Shown here piece after piece: positions 11,653 through 22,891 of a DNA stretch of 64,000 nucleotides. The notes beneath the pieces were generated by a model. That model ran no database searches. It was given only the letters and a program-made list of their open reading frames with translations, and was not told the DNA's origin. The DNA comes from Macrotrachela quadricornifera (taxonomy: Eukaryota > Rotifera > Eurotatoria > Philodinida > Philodinidae), in NCBI GenBank assembly GCA_022393335.1, contig JAJEKB010001262.1, positions 20,363 through 84,362 on the forward strand, given 5' to 3'. The position numbers were made by a program, and so were the translations under genes. How positions within the stretch are numbered: the stretch's first letter is position 1; every line of letters starts with the position of its first letter.

Positions 11653-12195
11653 ATGGCTAAATTATTTCAAATAACATGGTTAATATTTTTTATTGGTATA
11701 TCATATAGTTGGACATTTCCATCTATATTTGATCAAGATTTTCCATCTAATCATATACGTGGTTCATTTAATAATAATAATAATAATAATTCAAGTTTAT
11801 CATCAATATTTAATGATATGAATAAAATAATGTTAATGATGAATCAACGTTTTCAAAAATTATTTGATATATCATCAAATTCAATTGATTATAATAATAA
11901 TTGGTTAGAAGATAGAAAAAAATTAGATGCTATTGAACCTATTTGTACAACAACAACATCAAATAATCCAATACAAAAAAATCGTCGAAGAAAACTTCGT
12001 AATACTCAAACAACAACATGTATTAAAGAATTAATTCTTAATGGAAAAAAACAATTATATAAAGAAACAAATATAACTGATGATAAAGGTATATTAATTG
12101 CACAAAGTAAAAATTATCAAACAATTTCAATTAATACAAATAATAATACAATACCAATTGATACAAATAATGATAAAGATATTATTTCATATTAA
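11653..12195 (+). CDS. Predicted secreted Asn/Thr-rich protein, unknown family
   Basis: A 180-residue single-exon frame. I start it at the ATG at 11653, not at the in-frame TTG six bases earlier. It opens with a signal peptide (MAKLFQITWLIFFIGISYSW) and continues with a low-complexity Asn run (about residues 39-45), a Met-rich segment NDMNKIMLMMNQRFQKLF, a basic patch NRRRKLRNT and a Thr/Asn-rich tail. Two Cys residues lie at ICTTTT and TTCIKEL. Codon choice (A/T at third positions) agrees with neighbouring genes. I recognise no domain. A small extracellular protein is the safest description. Confidence 0.55.
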   Translation: MAKLFQITWLIFFIGISYSWTFPSIFDQDFPSNHIRGSFNNNNNNNSSLSSIFNDMNKIMLMMNQRFQKLFDISSNSIDYNNNWLEDRKKLDAIEPICTTTTSNNPIQKNRRRKLRNTQTTTCIKELILNGKKQLYKETNITDDKGILIAQSKNYQTISINTNNNTIPIDTNNDKDIISY

Positions 12196-12572
12196 TATAT
12201 ATTAATCAAGAATGATTTTATTTAAATAAAAAAAACATTTTCTTTTTTGCTTTCTTTTAATATATCATATGTATTCAGAGAATTTTATTCAATAAAAAGT
12301 CTTTTATCATGAATAAATATTTCTAATTTATTATTCTAATCCTTCTTTTTCAGTGAGAAATTGAATCATTAAGAACAAATAAATGATGTTTGTACAAAAT
12401 TCTATTTTCAAATATATATATATATTTATTTATTTATTTGATCATTATTCCATGAAAACATTTGCACAAAAAGTAAAAAAGGAAAAAACAAACAATCAGA
12501 TCACATAAATCGCCGATAAAAACAAAATTTGGAAATAAAGTATATTTGTTATAAATTTTGATTCTTTTTGTT
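12196..12572. other. Convergent 3' flanks
   Basis: 3' flank shared by the plus-strand gene ending at 12195 and the minus-strand gene ending at 12573. It contains AATAAA-type signals and a short TA/TTTA simple repeat. No gene seen. Confidence 0.45.
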
Positions 12573-13067
12573 TCACATTTCATCATGTAATGCTTTTTCT
12601 GTATCTAATATTTGCATATCAGCAAAAACATCAGCATGTTTTTGCACTTCATTTAATGTTAATACATTATCAGATGGAGAATCATCAACTTTTGAAAATA
12701 ATTTTTTTATTTGATTATTTATATGAACACGATTCATTGGATCATATGCTTTCTATATTAAAATAAAAACAAAAAATATTTTCTTTTTTCTTTTCTTTTT
12801 TTTAAAAGTATTTACTAATAATTCATCTTTTGTTAAAATTCCATCATTATTTTCATCCATTTCATGAAATTCTCGTTTTTGTTCTTCTAACCAACGTTTA
12901 TCCATTTCAACCCATTCTTTATTTCCACCATCCTCTAATACACTTGCTTTAAATAAAAAAGAACAAAAAAACTTTTTTATATTTTTAATTAAATTATTCA
13001 TTATATTTACAAGGTAAAAATGCAAATTCAGTTTCATTTAATTTTTGATCATCATTTCGATCTAAAG

Positions 13068-13099
<32 letters not shown>

Positions 13100-15863
13100 A
13101 AAATAAAATAAAATAAAATAAATAACAAACCCATTTGTAAAATAATATCATCAACAATATGTTTATATGAATGACCAGCGATTTCTGGATGACGAAATGC
13201 AAGAAATTCATCTATATCAAGTTCATTATCAGCACCAACATCAGCTTCTGTCCAGCGAAATCGAATTTTAACTAATTCTCGTTGAACTAATTAAATATAA
13301 ATTTATTTTTAAAAAAATTTAAAAAAATATTTACAATTATCAGTAAATGGTCCTTGAATAAAATCGAATACGTCCGATTCTTTAATATGACTTGAATTGA
13401 TATTATGAAATTTAACATATAAAGCAAAATATTCATGCCATGTTATTTTACCTAATAATAGCAAATAAATAATTTTATTCCAATAAGTTAATCTCATATA
13501 TGTATAAACATGATATTTTGAATTTTTAATAACAGATTTTGTTTCGTATACTGACATATTTCTTAACGGTATGGACAAGCATGATGGAATTATTTCAAAT
13601 ATAAACTAAAAATTTAGCATTTCATTCTGAAATAAAGTGATTATAACTAAGTGATTTATATCAAATATGTACAGTTATTAAATAAGCTTTCAGAATACGA
13701 AAACATTTCTGAATAGAATTAACTATATCTGGAAATACTATATGTTACAAAATTTCATTTTTTGTACAAATATTAAAGTTTAAATGAGAATACTTGGTTT
13801 TTATAGAGCTTTTCAAAGAAAAACTAACATTTTGGAAAATACAGGATTTAATATTTTGCTATAATATCATCATTTCTCTAAGAAATTCAAAATACTTTTT
13901 TATTAAAATATTCATTAAGAAAAGCTTTACAAAGTCTGATAAAATGAAAAATTTGATGAAAATTTTGTGGCTAATCATTCATGAAAGTATCCTATAACAA
14001 CAGTAGCATTTCTAATTTTTTTCTTAGTACTGAATCTTTGTTTTTCGAATTAGACAGGTCTCAATCTCTATTATTCAAGCTTATAATTAAATTGAATTAA
14101 TCTTGTATAATTTTAATACATGAATCAAAACAAAAAAGTATGTCCACAGTTTTGCCTAAGAGAGTGATTTATCAAAAGGGATTAATTATTTGCCATTAAT
14201 ATCGAAATTCTGCATCAGGACTCTCTGTGGAATGGGATAAAAATATGTCGAGCTGTCCCATAAAATGGAATAGAACTCAAAATTTTTATCCCATCCCATA
14301 TGGGATTATCCTTAAGAATTTTTCCATTCCACGGGATGAGTTAATTTCGAAAATTTCATGTTCTACCTCATCCTATTGAAATTCAAATTCATTAATATCT
14401 TTGAATAGAAGGAGAATTTATCAAATCCTCTATCGACTTGATAAATATATTAACGATTACATTTTTTCAGTTTTATTACGATTAAGATCATAATCTGTTT
14501 TTCTATTTTCATAGTAAAGAGTAGAGACCGGCGTGATCAACTTTTTTAGTCACTAAAGATGTTTCAGTTACGTTTTCAAAAAAAAACGAGAAAAATCATG
14601 AATCAGAAGTACGACCTAACTTCAGTTCGACTTTTGTTAAACCTTGTAGTAACAGCTGGAGTCAAAAATGACCCCCTTCCTAAAAAAACTGAAAAGCCAG
14701 TAAAGATATTTAGTAGTTTTCTGATTTTTGAAGGTCAATAGCGTATTCCACTAGCTAAGTCATAATAGTATTCAACTCGTGAAACACGCCACTGAACTTC
14801 AAAAACTAAAAAACTACCAAATATTTCTACTGGTTTTTCAGCTTTTTAAAGAGAGTCAAAAATGCAAAACAAGATTATGTTCTGTGCAATTCTTCTCGTG
14901 ACTCACGGTGGTCACGCCGGGCTCTAGTGAAGAGGTACCTTCTCTCATTATGAATCAAAAAACCTCGATGAAGTAGTGATCAAATTGAATCTCATTAACA
15001 TTGTACAAAAGTCGAATTATTTTATGGTGTTCTAATAGTCAAACTGTTTTACCACTTAATTCAATTATAGAATAAAAAAAGAACGTTCGATATTTCTGAC
15101 AGTATAAAAACAGCATGTATCATAATTTAAAACCACATGACTCTGAGTCAAAATTTTTATTTTACCATCTTGATTTGAATCAATTAATACAAATAATTGT
15201 GAATTTCTATCTTTTGCTTCTTGTAAATGTTTATTAACATTTTTAATAACATAATTAAGTAATTCATCTTTTGATAATTGTTGATTATGATCATTATCCA
15301 CTCTAAAAAAATGTTCAAAAAAAAAAGAAAAATTATTAAAAAAAAGAAACAATCTTTATTTTTTTTTTGTTTCTCTTACTCATTGAATATTTCTTCTAAT
15401 TTTTTATTTCGTTTTGTTTCATCATGTTGAATATCAGATTCAAATAATTCATGATTACCCAAAAAAATTTCTTTATGAAAATCTGGATTTATTTTTCCAT
15501 CACGTTCTAATGGTAAACCTTCAATATGTTTATCATCTTTTAAACTATGAATACCAAAATCTTTTATATCATTTGCTATTTTAGTTAAATTAAATTTTTT
15601 TGGTAATATAAATTTTGGTATTATCTGTGATATACGTAAAGCAGCTGGTAATTTATCCATATGATATTCTGAAAGCATAGCACGTTGTCCAGGATTTAAT
15701 GTACTATTTTGAATAACCGTTTCCTAAATAAATACAAAATAATATTTTTTTATTTTATATAAATATTTTTTTTTTTTACATTTTTAAGAATTGGGAATGC
15801 ATTAATACCATAATTAAAGATAAGATATAGATGTAAAAATTTGATTATTAATTTTTTAAACAT
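12573..15863 (-). CDS. SDF4: Cab45/SDF4-like EF-hand protein of the secretory pathway
   Basis: Eight exons (15780-15863, 15380-15723, 15166-15302, 13335-13451, 13131-13286, 13011-13061, 12816-12946, 12573-12752) encode 399 residues and close in frame. A signal peptide (MFKKLIIKFLHLYLIFNYG) is followed by the Cab45 hallmark DGKINPDFHKEIFLGNH. Six EF-hand positions follow: DNDHNQQLSKDE, DSNQDGKITWHE, a weaker DVGADNELDIDE, DRNDDQKLNETE, DENNDGILTKDE, and a degenerate last loop (VDDSPSDNVLTLNE). Cab45 is a soluble Golgi calcium sensor used in sorting secretory cargo. The C-terminus is HDEM, not an HDEL retrieval signal, as in other Cab45 proteins (HEEF). Introns are 48-77 bp except one of 1,714 bp. 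Confidence 0.9.
13452..15165 (-). other. Unusually long intron of the SDF4-like gene
   Basis: 1,714 bp against 48-77 bp for the other six introns. The donor (GATG|GTAAAATAA) and the start of the next exon (TTAG|GTAAAATAA) share the ten bases GGTAAAATAA. The intron contains a TA-flanked inverted-repeat element (14524-14924) and, at 14225-14345, a smaller imperfect palindrome built on GGAATGGGATAAAAAT. ORFs inside are not credible genes. Confidence 0.8.
14524..14924. mobile_element. TA-flanked inverted-repeat element (MITE)
   Basis: The ends are GAGACCGGCGTGATCA on the left and GAGCCCGGCGTGACCA when the right end is read inward, each next to a TA dinucleotide (14522-14523 and 14925-14926). A second pair of inverted arms lies inside: 14650-14745 against 14780-14870, sharing CAGTA.A.ATATTT..TAGTTTT. 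TA flanks suggest mobilisation by a Tc1/mariner-type transposase. There is no coding capacity. Confidence 0.7.
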
Positions 15864-15965
15864 CTTATCTACAAAAAAAAACCGAGACAATAACAAAAAT
15901 TGGAATGTAATTTTGTTGATTATAAAAAAAATATTAAATAAATTTGTCAAAAAAGAAATTTTAAA

Positions 15966-17643
15966 TTAAGAATGAACTAATTGTTCTTCACTATTCATTT
16001 GAAAATCTAATATTGGATTTTCTAATGGATCCATTGGAATTATTAATGATAATTGTGGTGTATGACTTATACAAAATGTTTGAATACTAAAATAAATATA
16101 AAAAATAAAATCTTTATTATTTTTTTTTTTTGTAAAATCATCTTACAGAACCAATATTAATGCAATTAATCTTGTAACAACACCAAAAATAAAAACTGAA
16201 CCAACAAAAATACTAATTGATGCACGATAAATTTGAATACAAGCAACTGTACCTAAAGCCATATCAAGATTTTGTAATAATGCAACAAAACTAAATGCTT
16301 TTCCTAAATATATTATAATAAAACAAAATTTTTTTATTTTCTTCTTATACCTTTATCTTTTTCTGGTACTAAATGAGCAATAACTACTCTTAAACATACA
16401 GGAAAATAAATAGCAAACATCATTGAAGGAATAGCTAGAAAATAAAAATTAAAAAAAAAATACTTTTTTTTTTTTTCATATTATCTTATTTTACCTCCAA
16501 AAATCATTGCTTTATTACTTTTTGCAAATGCAAATAATATCAAACCAATTAATGATAAACATAAACCAATAATACATATATACAATTCATTAATATTCCA
16601 TTTTCGTCTTAATAATGCTAAGAAAATTAATGATATAAATATTCCTAATTGTTCACAAGTAAAATATGCTGCATATTGTGTATCATTAAATGACATACGA
16701 TGTAAATATAAATAAAAAACTGATGGTGAACCCATACGAAAAAGTTCATAAAAAAAAAGTGAACAAAGTAATATACTAAATGATAATAATAATGAATTAG
16801 ATTTTAAATCAATAATTAAATCTCGAATATCAATAAATGGACGTTGAATTTTTTTCCAAAAATTCATTATTAATGATGAATCTGTCATATATTGAGTTTT
16901 TAAAAATACAAGACTTATAAAAAGAGCTATTGATAAAAGAAATATATGAAGTACTAAAATTTGCCATATTTTAGCATGAATTTCAAAAATAAATGTACAA
17001 AAAAGATAACCAATAACAACTCCAGCATTTATTGATGCTTCAATAACTGCTATTATTTGCATATGTTGTTCTTTTTGAGTACATATATCAGTTGCATAAC
17101 CAAAACATGAACTAAAATATAAGAAAAAAAAATCTCTCTTCTTTTCTTTGTTTTTAAATAAACATACGAAATTAATATTAATGATCCACCACCAAAACCA
17201 TTAACAATATTAGCAACAATATAAAGTATTAAACATGTTTTTGTACCACGAAAAATACTTCCAATAGTAATAACTAAACCTGTTAAAATAGCATTTGATA
17301 TTGTTAAAATAATTGGTAATTTTCGATTTTTTGTATCTGATAAACTTCCATATATAGGTGAAATAAAACAAGCAATTAAAGCAAAACATAATGTTCCATA
17401 AAGAGACCATTGTGAACTTTCTTTTTGTATAGATTCTTGTGATATACGAAGAGATTTATTTTGATCAATTTCAATACAAAATGATTCATTTGCATGTAAA
17501 AGACAAACAGTTGAATATATTAAAGAATTTGTTGCACAAAGATATAAATAAAATGAACATAAATAAAGAAAACAAATAAAACATATTGGTAATATAACAC
17601 GAAACCAAGGTGAACAACAAGAAGAAGAAGAAGATTCAACCAT
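15966..17643 (-). CDS. Major-facilitator transporter, SLC46-like
   Basis: Five exons (17168-17643, 16495-17111, 16351-16434, 16147-16303, 15966-16086) give 484 residues, near the ~450-460 typical of SLC46. About twelve hydrophobic segments are visible. The loop after helix 2 holds the MFS signature as GSLSDTKNRKLPI, and NGFGGGSLILISSCFGYATDIC resembles the helix 4-5 region of SLC46A proteins. A glycosylation site (NES) lies in the first extracellular loop. SLC46 members carry folate, haem or related organic anions with protons at plasma or endolysosomal membranes; the substrate cannot be told here. It ends 102 bp upstream of the SDF4-like start and sits 154 bp downstream of the FEM1-like stop, all on one strand. 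Confidence 0.7.
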
Positions 17644-17796
17644 TATTTTAATACTATAACTACAGACTATTATTTTTTGACTTGATTAAAAAGAAAAAAA
17701 AAAATGAAGTATAGATTGTATTTGATAAAAGAATTTACGAATAAGAAATAAACAATAATAGAGGGCGTACAATGTTTAAATGTTTTTTTTTCTTCC

Positions 17797-20082
17797 TTAG
17801 TTACAATTAAATGAACTTCGTGAACAATCATGTAAAATAATAAATTTATTTAAAACAGATGTTAATAATCCGAAATGATTAATATTTAAATGTTTATCAA
17901 CAATAGTACGTGCACATAAACATTTAAGACGAATTGGATTTATTTTTAATGTAAATATATCTTTTGTTTCTTTATCTTTTAAATAATCAAATGGAATTTT
18001 TTTATCTTTATTTACACAATCTGTATGACAACCAAAATCTATGAGTAATTGAATCATTTTTCGATCTTCTGTTGTTTGACATATTATATGAAGTGGTGTA
18101 TTACCATAAATAGATTCAATTGCATTTATATCAAGCCAACGACTTCCATAACTTAATAATAATTCAAGTCCAAGTATATTTGGAAATCTAAAAAGAATAA
18201 TAATATTATCATTTATCTGAATGATCAAAGTTAGAAATTCATGTGATTCGAACCGGAGAAAAATTACCGATTATTTTATGAAAATGGAATGTGGTAATGT
18301 CTTATATAAAATTGGCTAAGCATTTAAAAAGTCTGTCAAAATTATTCTAACTTGTCGATACGCTTGACCCACCTGTACTCAATGGAATAGGAAGAGTTTA
18401 GAAGTTATTGCTGGTAAATTGTTAATATACCAGCAGTACTGAGAATAAATGTGTGGAATGAGAAGTTAAATCAACTTACGTTATATGAGAAGTTGTATCT
18501 CTTCTACGAAAATTTAAATTATTATTCGTTTTTTTATCAACACAAAGATGAAGTAAAGTTTTATTATATTTATAATTTAATTGATATTTACATAAATCTT
18601 TTATCCAACAATAAATTAATATTTGTTCATCTTTTGTTATGTCTTTTTGTTGAAGAATCTAAATAATATACATATATATAAGTATAAAATAAAAAACAAA
18701 AAATGAATTACTTTTGTTGCAATAATAACAAGAAAAAGTGCATTATTTATATTTATTTCAATATCTTTATCTTCTGGTAATTTAAATATTAAATATGAAA
18801 TTTGTAAAAAATGATTAATAGATATTTTTTGATTTGCTGTAAGCATTTTACAAAAAAGCCAAACAAATCGATGATATATACAACCAGAATTTATTTTTTG
18901 ATAATAATTATATAAACGAATATTTACATTAAAAGATTTATTAAATTCTTCATTAAATGCTAATTTATCACTATATTCTTCTAATGGTTCGATTATTGAT
19001 TTATCAAAATGAGATAAAAAAATTCGTTCTCGAATTAATAATGTTTCAATAAATATTCTTTTATGATTATCTTTAATATAATCAAGTTCATCTATTGTTT
19101 GACATTCTTGTTTATAATCATAAATATCTAATGATTCTATAATCATTTTTGGTATATTTAATAATTTACGTTGTTGTAAAATAAGTTTTAATAATTTTAA
19201 TACTTCATACATTCGTTCAATAGAAGATGATATATCAATTAAAGAACAAGCAGCAAGTTCAACATCTTCTAATGTACATAAAGATTGTTCTATTAAAAAA
19301 TTAATAATAGAATAATATTTATTATCAATAGCATTTGAAAGAAGAAATTTCACATATTCATTATCAATATTAATATTTACATTTGCATTACATAATAATT
19401 TAATTGAATCAATATGACCAGCAAGTATAGCTAATGTAAGTGGTGTTCCATAATTTAAACATTTATCACCACAAGAATAATTAATATTAGCATTATTTTT
19501 AATAAAATATTCAACAAGATATGTATAACCTCGAAATGATGCCCAAATCAAAGCTGTATATTCATTTTCATCATATGTTTTTGTTTCATTAATATCGGAA
19601 TATTTATTTTCAATAAGAAATTCAATTATATCAAAACGATTCATTAATGTTGCATGTATAAGAAGTGGATAATATGGATAATCATATGTATCTTGATTAA
19701 CATTAGCTTTACCATATTCTATTAAAATTTTTGCAATAGAAAAATGTTTTCGATAACATGCACAATAAAGTGCTGTTGCACCATTAATATAATCTTCATT
19801 AGAAATAAATATTCTTCCTTTTAATTCAATTTGATTTATAGATTTATCATGAGTTAAAAGAAGATGAACAATATCATCATATCCATTGAGAGATGCTACC
19901 ATTAATAAACTTAATTGTCCTTGATTATGCCATGTTAATGTTCTTAAATATTCTGTTGAATTTGAAAGTTCATGTAATCGTGTATCTAATTGAGAATATA
20001 AACCATCTCGAACAAGTATATAGAGTTCTTCAGGAACAGTATCATTACTATAAAGTATATCAAGTGAGAAAATTTCATCCAT
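17797..20082 (-). CDS. FEM1-type ankyrin-repeat substrate receptor of CUL2 ubiquitin ligase
   Basis: Three exons (18712-20082, 18480-18658, 17797-18187) give 646 residues, close to animal FEM1 proteins (617-669). N-terminal ankyrin repeats run from about residue 50 to 260 (LSLLMVASLNGYDDIVHLLL, GATALYCACYRKHFSIAKIL, YTALIWASFRGYTYLVEYFI, GTPLTLAILAGHIDSIKLLC). A helical TPR-like core follows with the family-specific QECQTIDELDYIKDNHKR and LLIRERIF. Two C-terminal ankyrin repeats (NTPLHIICQTTEDRKMIQLL) come next, then a VHL-box-like segment PIRLKCLCARTIV. FEM1 proteins read C-terminal degrons for the CUL2-elongin B/C ligase. One intron is 292 bp, the other 53 bp. Confidence 0.9.
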
Positions 20083-22334
20083 TTTATCAATAAGATTGAT
20101 TTAATATATATACCATAGTTGGTTTTTTTGTAAGATTGTAAATTTTTTTTTTTTTAAATTATTTTTATTGTGAAAGATTTGTTTTTGTAATGACATTATA
20201 GTTATGAATCAGAGGAAGAAAAAGAACGAAAACTAGAATTCTATCCAATGAAAATTTTTAATCATGCTTGAAATTGCCAATAGGTGATTTAGGTTTAAAA
20301 AACAATACTGAGTTTTTAAATACAAGGATCTATATATATATATTGTTTTTATAATTGTATTAGAATAGGCATTCATTTCTTGTTGAAATAGATATTCTTT
20401 CAAATATAATCTAATTAACATATCTCGATTGTTTTTATGCCATTCATTATATGTTTCTGTACAGCTACAGTATACAGATCGTTATTATCAGCATTACAAT
20501 ATTATTCAAAGTCATATTCACTAACAAGATAATGTTAATTTAATTCTTTTATTAATGATAAAATTCAGTTAGAATATTCTCCGTAGTAAAACAAAGTGAT
20601 GTATTCTTAAATTGATAATATCAATATTTAAAATTTTTTTTTTTTTTGCTTATAGATATGAACAGCACAGTATGACATGCCACAATTAATGCTAATTCTA
20701 ATGACAAATCTGACGAAAATTTAAAAGATACTAAGTACGAATCGTTTTTATTATCAAACGTACATCAACTTATTTTGAAGAAATAAGTAAGATTAAATAA
20801 GATTTATTGAAGTGCAATAAGTTATACACTTTGTATCAGAGAATCAGACATACTTTTTTTCATGAAAGTTGTTAAATGCTTTATTTATTAAATAAATGAC
20901 TCTCAAACTATGACTTATAAACGCTTTTTACATGATTTATCTCATTTTAAATTGTGTTATGTATTAATAAATCAATCGAAGTATCGAGCGGCGATATTTT
21001 GAGAAAAGCCAAATACTTCATCATGATTCTTTTATCATAATTAAATATAGGATAGTTCTCTGAAATGATCCGAATATATTAAATCTACAAGTCTAACTTA
21101 CAAACAAATTATTCTCGTAAAATATTTAAACAAGAGAAAGTTAGTCACTCTTGAGTAAGTTCTATATGTAAATCCATGAGTTCGTGACAATGTGGATTAC
21201 CGTGCGGCGTAATTTACAGATATATAAAGACGCTAAACCCAATATTTTTTTAACTATTTTTTGTTGAAATCATACTGACAACATGATATCAGACATTATT
21301 CGATATTACTAAACACATATAAATGTCATTGATCTAAACTGAAGATACTAGAAATAGATAAATCTTTCTTATTAAGATTTTAGCAAAATATCAATCCTAT
21401 ATGGTCATATTTTTGCGTATTATTTCAATTATACTCATAGTGCTCAGTATAATAATCCATAATTTTTCATATCGTGTTGTACACCTATCTGTTCCCTAGC
21501 TATATTGAAAGAAAAGGTAAGAAATAATTAATTTTATATCTTCAAGACATCATCAAAACAATGATCTTAAATGATCAGTTTCGGATCATTTTGACTATTG
21601 TTACAAGGATTATCAAAGTAAATATTCGAATCATTTTAAAGAATTACCCTATTTCAATCTATGATAAGAAGAATCATTGTGAAAAGATATCATCAAAATG
21701 CTAGGTTAAGATTTAATATGGTGCTAAAATCTATCGATCTATATAGTTTTAATAACGATATGATAAAAAAACTTAGTAGATTGATTTGTGGTCTTATGTA
21801 TGTGTTCTTTGAGATAGTCTAATCACATAAAGATTGAGTTTTTATAAAAAAATATATTTTCAGCTAAACATAGAACAATTGTTTCATCATTCAATTTTAT
21901 AAATGAAACTCAAAGCCATTCTAGTTCGACAGAATAAACTTCGTAGTCGTTGATCGAGTTTTAATATTTTTATTTACTGAGTTAAAAAACTTAATTTAAA
22001 TCCATTACAAGCTCACGATTACTATATCGTGCATTTGACTTTTTTCATCTATAAAGAAAAAAAAAAGTAATTTTCAAAAATAGAAAACATTCATTGCACC
22101 ATAAACCATAATAGTTGTGCAATTTTTTTTGCTATAACCATTAGTCATATTTATATTCAATGTAAAGTGAATGTGACAGAAGAAAAAAACATATTGTTGA
22201 CTATGCAAATTTTGCATTCATTTCTTCTATATTAATAAGAAGACAGTATGTTATAAAAAAAACGCTCGTTCATACTATATGACTTCTTCTAGAGGTCCGA
22301 CATGAGCGAGTTATCAACTAACCTGCTGCAGAGT
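20083..22334. other. Intergenic region
   Basis: AT-rich, with no credible coding frame on either strand. It includes the FEM1-like promoter side at 20083-20250. Confidence 0.5.
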
Positions 22335-22472
22335 AGAAGATGCTCAAAAAGATCTTCTCTCCACGTAAGTACTTCATCATTGTACTCTGATGAAGTCGAA
22401 ACGTGCGATGTTTCACTAATTGTGAAACACGGCAGAGAAATTTTTTCTGTTCGATGCGTTCGCGCATCGAAC
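22335..22472. other. Cluster of four consecutive perfect hairpins
   Basis: Stem 1 is AGAAGAT (22335-22341) with ATCTTCT (22352-22358). Stem 2 is ACTTCATCA (22371-22379) with TGATGAAGT (22388-22396). Stem 3 is GTTTCAC (22410-22416) with GTGAAAC (22422-22428). Stem 4 is GTTCGATGCG (22449-22458), loop TTCG, then CGCATCGAAC (22463-22472). The two overlapping ORFs on opposite strands reflect this symmetry. It could be a structured RNA or the core of a small repeat; no known RNA family is evident. Confidence 0.55.
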
Positions 22473-22891
22473 TTTTCAAAAACTAGAAAAAAGGAAAATG
22501 TCAAAGATATTTTATACTATTCAAAACATCATATACTTTTGATGAAAATATTGACTATTTGGTTACAAAATTAGTACTTATTTATTCATAAAATATCGAT
22601 GGCCACAGAGATTCTCTTACTGTGAGGATCGATAGTTTTGGATAGTAAACTAAAATTTCAACAGCAGTAAGATGCAACTCTTATAGGCTCATATAATGTA
22701 TATTCTGTTTTACGCCTTTTAGCTTGTTTATTGTAAAAATTTTTGGAACACAATAGATTTTCGTGTAAAATTGATAAAAAAAAGCAGCAAATGAAGAGAA
22801 AATACTAAAGATGAATTGTTCATTTAACATTTCGGATGACAACAAATAAAATATTTTAATCGACTTCTTAAGTGAGAGAAAGTACTAGTTT
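22473..22891. other. Intergenic 3' flank
   Basis: AT-rich sequence downstream of the NHL gene on the minus strand; nothing recognised. Confidence 0.4.

Noticed and set aside
18240..18270. tRNA T-arm-like GGTTCGAATC on the minus strand
   Set aside because: No cloverleaf partner sequences on either side; lies in a FEM1 intron.
22388..22402. Functional hammerhead ribozyme
   Set aside because: CTGATGA and GAAA are only four bases apart, too short for stem II, and no stem III with a cleavage UH was found.
22289..22574. Opposing ORFs on both strands
   Set aside because: Produced by the symmetric hairpin cluster; no homology, signal or splice context.
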